A stretch of 64,000 bases of DNA from Shewanella gelidii (GTDB taxonomy: Bacteria > Pseudomonadota > Gammaproteobacteria > Enterobacterales > Shewanellaceae), in assembly GCF_014647855.1 (NCBI RefSeq), contig NZ_BMPZ01000004.1, forward strand, positions 186,001 to 250,000. Reading direction: 5' to 3'. Under the pieces are notes generated by a model. It was not told where the DNA came from. It searched no databases and saw only the letters and a list, made by a program, of their open reading frames with translations. The position numbers and the translations under genes were made by a program. Below, in pieces: positions 1-7,191 of the stretch (the stretch's first letter is position 1; each line of letters opens with the position of its first letter).

Positions 1-398
1 ACGACATTGAGCCTAATTTTGGGTGCTTGGCTGTAAATTTTGGGGATTACAAAAGGTAAGACGGCTTGCATGGCAAAATCAGTTGCGGCAATGGTAAATT
101 GACGATGGCAGCTTTTAGGATCAAAGCCATTGGGCGTAAGTATTTTGAGCAGCTGGGCCGTAGGCTGTTGTAGCTGTTCATAGCATTGTAAGGCAAATTC
201 TGTTGGGAGAAGTTGCTGACCCACACGCGAGAAAAGTGGATCATGCAGCAATTCCCGCAGGCGCGATAAGATACGGCTAGTGGCGGATTGACTCAAGTGT
301 AAGCGTTTGGCTGCAAGGGTGACGCTTCGCTCTTCAACCAAAACTTGTAGGGCAATGAGGAGGCTGAGATCCTTACGATATATATCTTCAAGTTTCAT
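1..398 (-). CDS. LysR-family transcriptional regulator, C-terminus cut by window edge
   Basis: The reverse strand reads an ATG at 398 (MKLEDIYRKDL) and stays open to base 1, giving 132 codons of a LysR-type regulator. The N-terminal winged helix-turn-helix is clear: a segment with LAAKRLHLSQSATSRILSRL at about residues 30-49, then the usual RLRELLHDPLF stretch. The start of the effector-binding domain (FTIAATDFAMQAVLPF) follows at about residue 100. The gene diverges from the flavoprotein gene at 709, the usual layout for a LysR regulator and its target, so it probably controls the reductase/DMSP lyase genes. The ligand is unknown; acrylate or DMSP would fit the context. Confidence 0.85.
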   Translation of the reverse strand, partial: MKLEDIYRKDLSLLIALQVLVEERSVTLAAKRLHLSQSATSRILSRLRELLHDPLFSRVGQQLLPTEFALQCYEQLQQPTAQLLKILTPNGFDPKSCHRQFTIAATDFAMQAVLPFVIPKIYSQAPKIRLNV

Positions 399-516
399 AT
401 GATTTTCTAGTGCTTGCTCAGTAAAAATGCGCTTGTACTTGGCAAAATATCCCCGTACTGTAGCAACACCAACCTGTGTTTTCTTGCGCTCATGTTTGAG
501 TTGTTAGCATGGGCAC

Positions 517-538
517 ATTTTGGAATTGTTTCCAAAAT
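517..538. promoter_or_regulatory. Palindromic operator candidate (distal) upstream of the reductase gene
   Basis: A 9-bp perfect inverted repeat, ATTTTGGAA - TTGT - TTCCAAAAT. The core TGGAA-N4-TTCCA recurs at 637-650 in the same intergenic region. Dyads of this kind between divergent genes fit a LysR or TetR operator. Binding is inferred. Confidence 0.45.
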
Positions 539-595
539 ATTGTTGATCTCTTCCTTTCATGTTTTTTGCTGTTTTCCTCTAAATATCACTATGTT

Positions 596-620
596 AAACC
601 CTGCTGAATATAGGGTTTTT
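596..620 (+). terminator. Weak hairpin with T-run in the leader of the reductase gene
   Basis: AAACCCT (596-602) pairs with AGGGTTT (612-618) over a 9-nt loop and runs into a short T stretch. It lies about 90 bp before the flavoprotein start, between the two operator-like dyads. It could be a weak terminator or attenuator, or chance in AT-rich DNA. Confidence 0.25.
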
Positions 621-636
621 ACTATGAGTCCCGTTT

Positions 637-650
637 TGGAATAGGTTCCA
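637..650. promoter_or_regulatory. Palindromic operator candidate (proximal) upstream of the reductase gene
   Basis: TGGAA - TAGG - TTCCA, the same core and spacing as the dyad at 517-538, about 58 bp before the flavoprotein ATG. The pair suggests a two-site operator, with a distal and a promoter-proximal site, as LysR proteins often use. Confidence 0.45.
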
Positions 651-708
651 TTCATATCATATCGGCGTGTGTTCAAAACGTGTATTAAAAACTAAAGGGT
701 GAAAACAG

Positions 709-2229
709 ATGAGTGAGAAAAATCTGCTTGGCCGCCGTAATTTTATCAAAGGGTTTGGTGCCGCTGCTGGTGTAGCATTGGCCGCTCCTGCGATGGCAGT
801 TTCAGAAAAAGCTGACGGTGTGAAATGGGATAAAGAAGTCGAAGTGATGATCATTGGGTCGGGCTTCGCAGGCTTGGCTGCTGCAATCGAGTCAGTTCGT
901 CAAGGCGCTAAAGATGTCCATATGTTTGAAAAGATGTCGTACTTTGGCGGTAACTCTGCCATTAACGGTGGCCTATATGCTGCGCCTGGTACGCCGATGC
1001 AAAAAACTGAAGGCGTAAAGGATTCAGTTGATCGCATGGTTGCTGATCAGGTGAAGGCTGGTCGTGGTGTTGCTGATGAAGCTTTGCTTCGTCACGTTGC
1101 TGAGCATGCTGTAGAAGGTCTGCAATTGACACTTGATGCTGGTTCAGAGTACCACCCATACCTACAACAGTTAGGGGGTCACTCAGTTGCGCGTACTTAC
1201 CAAACAACAGTGAGCTGTGGTGCCGGTATTACCCAACCACTGTACAAAGAGTGTAAGCGTCTAGGCGTTAAAGCGCATAACCGCTCGAAGTTTGAAGGTT
1301 TCCTTGTTGGCAAAAATGGCGAGATTGAAGGCGTTAAAATGCGTCAGAACTACCACTTCGGTGAAGATCAGCCGGGTGAAGTTCTTAACATCCGTGCAAA
1401 ACGCGGAGTGATCATGGCAACGGGTGGCTTTGGCCAGAACGTTGACCTACGTATGGCTCAAGATCCAACCTTAACTGCTGAAGTGGGTTGTACCAACGCG
1501 CCAGGTGCAACAGGTGAAGGGATGTACGAAATGTTCCGTTTAGGTGCAATCCCTGTGCATTTAGCACACATCCAGTCAGGTCCTTGGGCATCACCTGATG
1601 AAGGTGGTTTTGGTTATGTATCAAACTACACCATCTTTAACTTCCCTCATTCCATGGCTGTTCACCGTCTAACTGGTAAGCGTTTCATGAACGAAATCGC
1701 TGACCGCAAGACTCGTGCTGATGCGGAGCTTTCATGTCGTGACGAGAAGGGTGAAGCAATGCCACCACTTTTGATCACAAGCTACAAGCACTCGAAGAAG
1801 CACCCGAATACCAAGAAAGTATTGAAGTACGATGTGGGTTGGAAGTTCGATTCTGTTGAAGCGTTAGCGAAGCACTTTGATGTACCGCTTAAGCCACTAA
1901 AAGAGCAAATTGCCGAGTACAACTCTTACGTTAAGTCTGGTGATGATAAGCAGTTTGGTAAGAACATGACCAAGGCGAAGGGGAAGTACATCGAAGCGCC
2001 TTTCACCGTGGTCCGTTTGTGGCCAAAAGTTCACTACTGTCAGGGTGGTGTGCAAATCAACGTGAAAGCTGAAGTGAAAGATAGCTTCACTGGTAAGTCT
2101 ATTCCAAAACTTTACGCCGCAGGCGAAGTTACAGGTGGCGTACACGGTGTGAGCCGTCTAGGTAGCTGTTCTATCCCTGAGTGTATCGTTATGGGCATGA
2201 CCGCTGCTCGCAGCGTGATGAAAGCTTAG
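709..2229 (+). CDS. Periplasmic FAD-dependent reductase, flavocytochrome c flavin subunit; probable acrylate reductase
   Basis: A 506-residue flavoprotein of the fumarate reductase/flavocytochrome c family. The N-terminus is a twin-arginine signal (GRRNFIKGFG, then an Ala-rich segment to about residue 30). An FAD-binding GSGFAGLAAA motif is at about 50-59 and the C-terminal flavin motif LYAAGEVTGGVHG at 468-480. No heme domain is fused; a separate tetraheme cytochrome gene follows 28 bp downstream and probably carries electrons to it. Aligned from memory with Shewanella FccA, the catalytic Arg (R333) and the C-terminal substrate Arg (R483) are kept. The two fumarate-binding His positions are Gly291 and Tyr443, arguing against fumarate. 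The neighbouring dddY makes acrylate, so acrylate reduction to propionate is the best guess; this matches the ArdA-type enzymes I recall from Shewanella woodyi. Substrate is inference. Confidence 0.85.
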   Translation: MSEKNLLGRRNFIKGFGAAAGVALAAPAMAVSEKADGVKWDKEVEVMIIGSGFAGLAAAIESVRQGAKDVHMFEKMSYFGGNSAINGGLYAAPGTPMQKTEGVKDSVDRMVADQVKAGRGVADEALLRHVAEHAVEGLQLTLDAGSEYHPYLQQLGGHSVARTYQTTVSCGAGITQPLYKECKRLGVKAHNRSKFEGFLVGKNGEIEGVKMRQNYHFGEDQPGEVLNIRAKRGVIMATGGFGQNVDLRMAQDPTLTAEVGCTNAPGATGEGMYEMFRLGAIPVHLAHIQSGPWASPDEGGFGYVSNYTIFNFPHSMAVHRLTGKRFMNEIADRKTRADAELSCRDEKGEAMPPLLITSYKHSKKHPNTKKVLKYDVGWKFDSVEALAKHFDVPLKPLKEQIAEYNSYVKSGDDKQFGKNMTKAKGKYIEAPFTVVRLWPKVHYCQGGVQINVKAEVKDSFTGKSIPKLYAAGEVTGGVHGVSRLGSCSIPECIVMGMTAARSVMKA

Positions 2230-2257
2230 TCAGACCGGTTAATTTGAGGAATCAATA

Positions 2258-2611
2258 ATGAAAAAATTGAATATTGTACTCGCACTGGTCTTTGGTGCCT
2301 TGGTGAGTTTGTCGGCGCAAGCCGTTGATCAACGCGATTATCATAAAGATGTGATTGGTAAAGACTGTAAAGCTTGCCATGACCAAGGTCTTAAGCAGTT
2401 CCCTTCAGACGAAGCGTGTTTGCAGTGTCATGATGTTGATGATTTAGCAAAGCAAACGGCTCGTAGCGAAGAAGACAAGTGGCAGAACCCACATAACAAC
2501 CTTCACTACGGAAAAGAACTGCCTTGTCAAGAATGTCACGCAGAGCACAAAGCTAAGAAGCCGATGTGTAACAACTGCCATACCTTCAAATTTGACAAGC
2601 ACCAAGAGTAA
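2258..2611 (+). CDS. Periplasmic tetraheme cytochrome c, electron-donor subunit of the flavoprotein reductase
   Basis: A 117-residue protein with a Sec signal peptide (MKKLNIVLALVFGALVSLSA, cleaved near residue 22) and four CXXCH heme sites at about residues 37-41 (CKACH), 54-58 (CLQCH), 80-84 (CQECH) and 94-98 (CNNCH). Extra His residues can serve as distal ligands. Size and spacing match the heme domain of Shewanella flavocytochrome c, here a separate polypeptide. It starts 28 bp after the flavoprotein stop with an AGGAATC ribosome site, so the two are surely co-transcribed. It should take electrons from a membrane quinol dehydrogenase such as CymA, not in this window, and pass them to the flavin subunit. 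Confidence 0.9.
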   Translation: MKKLNIVLALVFGALVSLSAQAVDQRDYHKDVIGKDCKACHDQGLKQFPSDEACLQCHDVDDLAKQTARSEEDKWQNPHNNLHYGKELPCQECHAEHKAKKPMCNNCHTFKFDKHQE

Positions 2612-2680
2612 TCTCTACTCCATTGTGATGGCTAGCTGCGATATCTCCTAATGCACTCGCAACTAGGCATTTTATTTGAA

Positions 2681-2723
2681 CCTTCTCCCCTGAACCCTTT
2701 CGCTAGGGGGGAAGGTTTTTTTT
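2681..2723 (+). terminator. Intrinsic terminator after the cytochrome gene
   Basis: CCTTC-TCCCCT pairs with AGGGGG-GAAGG (2681-2715), followed by eight T. It ends or attenuates the flavoprotein-cytochrome unit, so dddY, starting 31 bp later, is read by readthrough or its own promoter. Confidence 0.8.
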
Positions 2724-2753
2724 AGCAAAAAATTTAAGTCTATGAGGTAGAAA

Positions 2754-3998
2754 ATGAAAAAAGTTACCTTAGTCGCGGCGTTGCTGGTTACATCAACGGT
2801 CAATAGCGCAGAAATTCCCGATTTCCTAGATGCTAACGATATAGAAAATGCAGAATTTAAATGCTTAACCGAGCCTGCGACGTATTCAGAACAAGATCAA
2901 AAATATGTGGATATGCTTTGGGATGAAACACTGCAATATCTTCAAGGTTATGCGATAGCTTTAACCAATGATGCAGAGAGTGGTTGCATCAACTCGGATA
3001 AAACCGTGTATGAAACTGCTGGCGGCGTAAAAAAAATGTGCATTATGGATCGCCGTGACATGAAGTTAATGGTGAAGAACATATATCAAGTGGTCAATAA
3101 CCCTGAGCAGGCAAAACAATGTTTCAGTGCCCGTGAAGATGTTGATTGGATTTATAGCCCTGGAGGGAAGTTAGAAAAGAAATCTCCGGTGGCAAAATGG
3201 CTGTCTCGCGAAACTTTTAAATCATTTTTTAAGAATAAAGTCACCGATAAGAAGGTCAAAAAGTACGGTAAAAAATTCACCAAAAACTTCTACGATATGA
3301 TCACTGGCCCCGATATGAAAATGCCAGCGAGCTTTCCGTATGATATCAGCGCCAACGCTTTACCAAACCTATGGGCTGCGGTGGGATGGTTTCCAATGTA
3401 TGCCCAAGATAGTGAACGCAACAAGCGTAACTTTTACAATATTCGCGGTGGTTATGCTTATGCTGAAGTCTTTGGTCATTGGGGGCTGTTAAGAATTGAT
3501 GAAATTAATGGTGAAAAGGTTGGCGCCGAAGTTGGGATGGTTGCTCAATCGGTTGATACCTTCTATCCGTATCATAATCATGCGATTTCGGAAATTTACT
3601 ATACGATGCGTGACCCAGCATGTGTGAATCAATTCAAAAACTTTGCCATTCGTGAAGATAACGAATTAGTGAAAACAGTTCGTGAAGATGCGCATCAACG
3701 TGTGGTTGAGTTTTATACAGGAGAAGCGGGCGAATACAATATGTGGAGCTCAACCTCTCCAAGTGAAGATCCCTTGATTTACTTTCACCAAAATACAATA
3801 CATGCCTTCGATATTGATGGCCAGTGTGAGGCAAAGCCTCATAAAAAGGCGATGGTTACCGTATGGGCGCGTAGCAACGCCCATGATAAGCGAAATGACT
3901 ACGGTACAACGCTGTTGTGTGAGTCTCAAAATCAGCCAAATACACCAGCCAAGCTGGGTGAAGTGATTGAGTGTGATTTAACCAAGACTAAGTGGTAG
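2754..3998 (+). CDS. dddY: Periplasmic DMSP lyase DddY
   Basis: A 414-residue protein with a signal peptide (MKKVTLVAALLVTSTVNSA). It matches the DddY family in length and in its cupin metal site: H274 and H276 in PYHNHAISEIYY, E280, Y282, and a downstream His at about 350 (FHQNTIHAF). In characterised DddY enzymes the equivalent His/Glu residues bind zinc and the Tyr is the catalytic base that removes a proton from dimethylsulfoniopropionate. The products are dimethyl sulfide and acrylate. Periplasmic location removes the need for a DMSP importer. The long alpha-helical N-terminal region, about residues 40-200, is typical. Context strongly supports the call: the genes before it encode a flavoprotein/cytochrome pair able to use acrylate as electron acceptor, with LysR and TetR regulators on either side. 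Confidence 0.9.
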   Translation: MKKVTLVAALLVTSTVNSAEIPDFLDANDIENAEFKCLTEPATYSEQDQKYVDMLWDETLQYLQGYAIALTNDAESGCINSDKTVYETAGGVKKMCIMDRRDMKLMVKNIYQVVNNPEQAKQCFSAREDVDWIYSPGGKLEKKSPVAKWLSRETFKSFFKNKVTDKKVKKYGKKFTKNFYDMITGPDMKMPASFPYDISANALPNLWAAVGWFPMYAQDSERNKRNFYNIRGGYAYAEVFGHWGLLRIDEINGEKVGAEVGMVAQSVDTFYPYHNHAISEIYYTMRDPACVNQFKNFAIREDNELVKTVREDAHQRVVEFYTGEAGEYNMWSSTSPSEDPLIYFHQNTIHAFDIDGQCEAKPHKKAMVTVWARSNAHDKRNDYGTTLLCESQNQPNTPAKLGEVIECDLTKTKW

Positions 3999-4106
3999 CA
4001 GGCTTCTATCAAGTGCATTGTTCTGAACGCATCGCTACGCCAGTTAGTTAAAAGTGCAAGTTGGTTGGTAGCGATTGTTGCGAGCTGTCGTTATCAATTA
4101 AATGAG

Positions 4107-4146
4107 ATGGTAGCCTTTCCATGGATAAGGCTACCATTTTTCTATT
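4107..4146 (+). terminator. Intrinsic terminator after dddY
   Basis: ATGGTAGCCTT pairs with AAGGCTACCAT over a 9-nt loop (4107-4137), followed by TTTTTCT. It separates dddY from the convergent LysR gene. Confidence 0.8.
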
Positions 4147-4257
4147 TGTCATCTGGTTTTCTGGCTTGGTCTGGAGTCTCGTGTAAGCGCTGGCCGTGAG
4201 CTTTGATACGGTATAATGGTTGCTCTCATCCCCGTTTTTACCTCAAGACTTTGATTG

Positions 4258-5133
4258 TTAAAAGTCTTCAACTTGAGCCGGTGAGAGCTTTTCAACATTG
4301 GCTTTGATCAAAGCAATGAGTTGGTTAATGGCTTCAGAATGTGCTTCTGGATTGACATAAACCGCTTCGTTGAACGTGGGTAGAATAGGGAGGCCATGCT
4401 CAATCGGATCCAAGATTTGCATTTTGTCGTTAATCCGAAACTCGGCAATTGGAGCAACCGCAAGGTCGTTTTCAACCGCGAGACATAGTGCTTGCGGTGA
4501 GGGAGTCGACAGTAGCACATTGATTGGACGCATCGACATTTGGTGATTGGCAAAGACTTGTGCGCGAATTGGGCAATTTTCTGGGTATAGCGCCATAGGA
4601 ACCGTGGGGCGTTGATGGGCATTACCTTGACTTGCAGCAACCCAATGGAATTTTCTCTCAAACAGCAGCTCACCATTGACTGGTTGTTGCCAGTGGGTGG
4701 CAACCACGGCGTCAAACTCACCCTGATGTAACCGTTTATAAAGGTTACCGCTGACATCAGTATCAATGCTGAGCTCAATATTTGTGAATTCACGGATGAA
4801 CTCCATCAAACTGCTTTGTAGGTAGCGATTAATGTAGTCTGTGGGTACGCCGAGGCGTATGGTTTGTTTATTCTGGCTCTCTTTTAAATCGCCCATGGCC
4901 TGGGCATTCAATTGCACCATTTTATAGGCATAGTTGAGCAGGGTTTCCCCCGCTTCAGTCATCTGAACGCCTTTGTTATCTCGCAGTAATAGTGACTGCC
5001 CTACAGTTTCTTCTAGCTTCTTGATTTGTAAGCTTAAAGCTGACTGGGTGCGGCAGATGCGCTCAGCGGCTTTTGATACATTGCCACACTCTACAACAGC
5101 AATAAAACTTTCCAATAATTCGAGTTTCAGCAT
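4258..5133 (-). CDS. LysR-family transcriptional regulator
   Basis: A 291-residue LysR regulator when started at the ATG at 5133 (MLKLELLESFIAVVECGNVS). The helix-turn-helix lies at about residues 18-40 (AAERICRTQSALSLQIKKLE), followed by the periplasmic-binding-fold effector domain (TIRLGVPTDYINRYL). The frame stays open upstream to 5436, but that would run into the divergent TetR gene at 5245 and exceed the normal LysR length, so the shorter start is preferred; an ATG at 5175 is an alternative. Neither has a strong ribosome site. It faces dddY tail to tail and diverges from the TetR gene. Its role in the DMSP/acrylate locus is inferred from position only. Confidence 0.8.
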   Translation of the reverse strand: MLKLELLESFIAVVECGNVSKAAERICRTQSALSLQIKKLEETVGQSLLLRDNKGVQMTEAGETLLNYAYKMVQLNAQAMGDLKESQNKQTIRLGVPTDYINRYLQSSLMEFIREFTNIELSIDTDVSGNLYKRLHQGEFDAVVATHWQQPVNGELLFERKFHWVAASQGNAHQRPTVPMALYPENCPIRAQVFANHQMSMRPINVLLSTPSPQALCLAVENDLAVAPIAEFRINDKMQILDPIEHGLPILPTFNEAVYVNPEAHSEAINQLIALIKANVEKLSPAQVEDF

Positions 5134-5244
5134 ATGGCTATTGAGTTTATTTATGATGCCATCAGTATTACTCATTAGAGGTATAGATTGAAGCTTGTTA
5201 ATCTCCCAGTGTGAGCCGATGACTAAATTAATCTGGGGTCCAAA

Positions 5245-5883
5245 ATGAGCAGTTGGCAGCAAAGAGAGCAGTTTTTGATAGGTGTTGCACAGCGATGTTT
5301 GCAAGGAAGCAAGGTTTTTGACTTGAGACGCTCTCACTTGGTCGCGGCGAGCCAAATTTCCAAGGGCACCATATACAATCACTTTGCGACGGAAGCCGAT
5401 CTGATTGTAGCGATTGCGAGTGACAATTATCAGCATTGGTTGGCACTGGCTGAGCGCGATAGCCTCACCTATACCGATCCGCTTAAACTGTTTTTATTTC
5501 ATCACTGTGGCCGAATACGTGAGTCACTTGAGCATCATCGTTTTGTTATCGAGCGCGTGATGCCTAATGAGGATATTCTCAGCCAAGCATCAGAAGCACA
5601 TCGACAAGCATTTGAGCTTCATCATGGTCGCTATGAACGCTGGAACCGAGAAGCGATTGCCAAGGTTGGTGAAGTCTTTGGATTTGATCGCACAGAACTG
5701 GTTTGTAACTATCTGCGCGGAAATATGATTAATTGTGATGATGCCGATAAGTCATTTGATGATTTACAGATGTACCATCAGTTTTGTTTTGCATTGCTGC
5801 AATTAATGGGGCATTCAGATAAACGGATCCCTTACCATCAAGAGTTTGTCGATTGGCTGGGGGCGCAGCGGTGTGCTGCTTAA
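5245..5883 (+). CDS. TetR-family transcriptional regulator
   Basis: A 212-residue protein with an N-terminal TetR helix-turn-helix (HLVAASQISKGTIYNHFATE, about residues 31-50) and an all-helical C-terminal ligand domain with no recognisable specificity. It starts 111 bp from the divergent LysR gene. TetR proteins such as AcuR sense acrylate in other DMSP-degrading bacteria, so acrylate sensing is possible, but I see no residue-level proof. The next gene, at 6049, is on the same strand after a 165-bp gap and seems unrelated. Confidence 0.75.
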   Translation: MSSWQQREQFLIGVAQRCLQGSKVFDLRRSHLVAASQISKGTIYNHFATEADLIVAIASDNYQHWLALAERDSLTYTDPLKLFLFHHCGRIRESLEHHRFVIERVMPNEDILSQASEAHRQAFELHHGRYERWNREAIAKVGEVFGFDRTELVCNYLRGNMINCDDADKSFDDLQMYHQFCFALLQLMGHSDKRIPYHQEFVDWLGAQRCAA

Positions 5884-6048
5884 TCTGAGACGTCAGAATC
5901 GACTTTGAAGTGGAGAAGCCACTTCTGCTCATTCACAATCAGGTCGTTCATTGGTGGAACGATGGACTGACTAATGTCTAGTATTTTGATCGAAAAGGCT
6001 CTGTTAGCATCTTCTTGATATTGATGTTAAATCAAGCAGGAATGATCG

Positions 6049-7182
6049 ATGTTATCAAAAGCAATTCGATGGGCTTCACTGGCTCTTTTGTTATTTCCCC
6101 TTGGCACATATGTGCTGCTTATTCTTATTAATGCGAAAGATGAACCTCCTTCGGTGCTCGTGCAATCGTTTGGTGATGCGATCAATCAAAATGAGCAATT
6201 GCTGTCGAGCAACTTAGAAAACAATGGTTATATTTTTGCGCTAGGGTTTCATGCGCCCCAAGGTACATCTCCACAACAAGTCGGATTGAAGCGCTTAAAC
6301 GATCTACAGGTTCATGGGGTATTGGCAAAGTTTGAGTCAACGCAAACAAGCTTTGCTGTGCCGCCGTTGCCCCTCGATGCTTGCTTTATGCCGCAAGAGG
6401 CACCACAAGCTTGCTTAGCAGAACTTGCAAAAATGGATAATCTTGCGCAAGTGCTTGAGGAGCAGGCATGGCTAATTGAGCGCTATCAGCAAATGCTGGC
6501 GTTGCAACAGTGGCAGGACACCAGTGCAAGTGGCGCTTTTGGTCATGATGTTGTGGCTTCACGAGTGCTCGCTGGGCAGAAGTTATATTTATTAAACTTG
6601 TACGCTAGGGTGGATATTTTATCCGCACAACAGCTCGCCGATGCACTTGAAATGGATATGAAGTTTTGGCAACAAGCAGCGAGCAATTCCCATAAATTGA
6701 TCACTAAGTTGATTAGCCATAGTGCGATGGTTCATCACTTTCGTTTAGGCCGTTTAACGATTGCGTCACTGGGTACCGATAAACAATATGCTGCGACACC
6801 AAACAGCTGGCAGCAAGGTATCCCGTCATCGGTTACCTCCCTTAAAAATGCCAAAGTGGGTGAGTGGCGCTATTTTAAAGAGACGCTCGCCGTGAAAAAG
6901 GGCATGGATGAAGATGCGGGTCTCAATGTGAAGATTTTGAGTGCTATTTTAGCACCCCTGATGCAAACACAAGATACTTTAAATCGTCGTGCGGCGATGC
7001 TTGAGGATTACCAAAGCCAGTCGTATTGCGAGCTTGAGTCGAGTTTAGCCATGATCCAAGCGTTTGCTTATAACCCTGTCGGTAAATACATTCTTTGTAC
7101 TGGAACGACGCCCATTGAGCAGTATCAAGCGCCGATGGCTCAACTGGAGCACAATCGCACCCAAGCACTCACGCGTTTTTAG
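6049..7182 (+). CDS. Membrane-anchored protein of unknown function
   Basis: A 377-residue protein I do not recognise. It has one N-terminal hydrophobic segment (residues about 8-26, LALLLFPLGTYVLLILI) that would anchor it in the inner membrane with a large periplasmic part. The rest is Gln-, Ala- and Leu-rich and mostly helical. A Cys pair at about residues 112 and 121 and another at about 331 and 350 could form disulfides. An AAGCAGGAATG ribosome site supports the start. It ends 10 bp before the stop of the convergent cpxA. No function is assigned. Confidence 0.7.
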   Translation: MLSKAIRWASLALLLFPLGTYVLLILINAKDEPPSVLVQSFGDAINQNEQLLSSNLENNGYIFALGFHAPQGTSPQQVGLKRLNDLQVHGVLAKFESTQTSFAVPPLPLDACFMPQEAPQACLAELAKMDNLAQVLEEQAWLIERYQQMLALQQWQDTSASGAFGHDVVASRVLAGQKLYLLNLYARVDILSAQQLADALEMDMKFWQQAASNSHKLITKLISHSAMVHHFRLGRLTIASLGTDKQYAATPNSWQQGIPSSVTSLKNAKVGEWRYFKETLAVKKGMDEDAGLNVKILSAILAPLMQTQDTLNRRAAMLEDYQSQSYCELESSLAMIQAFAYNPVGKYILCTGTTPIEQYQAPMAQLEHNRTQALTRF

Positions 7183-7191
7183 GTCGTGTAG

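Noticed and set aside
4308..4793. Long minus-strand frame inside the LysR gene
   Set aside because: It is an alternative-frame shadow; the LysR frame has clear domain similarity.
5907..5925. GAAGTGG/CCACTTC hairpin after the TetR gene as a terminator
   Set aside because: The stem is short and no T-run follows.
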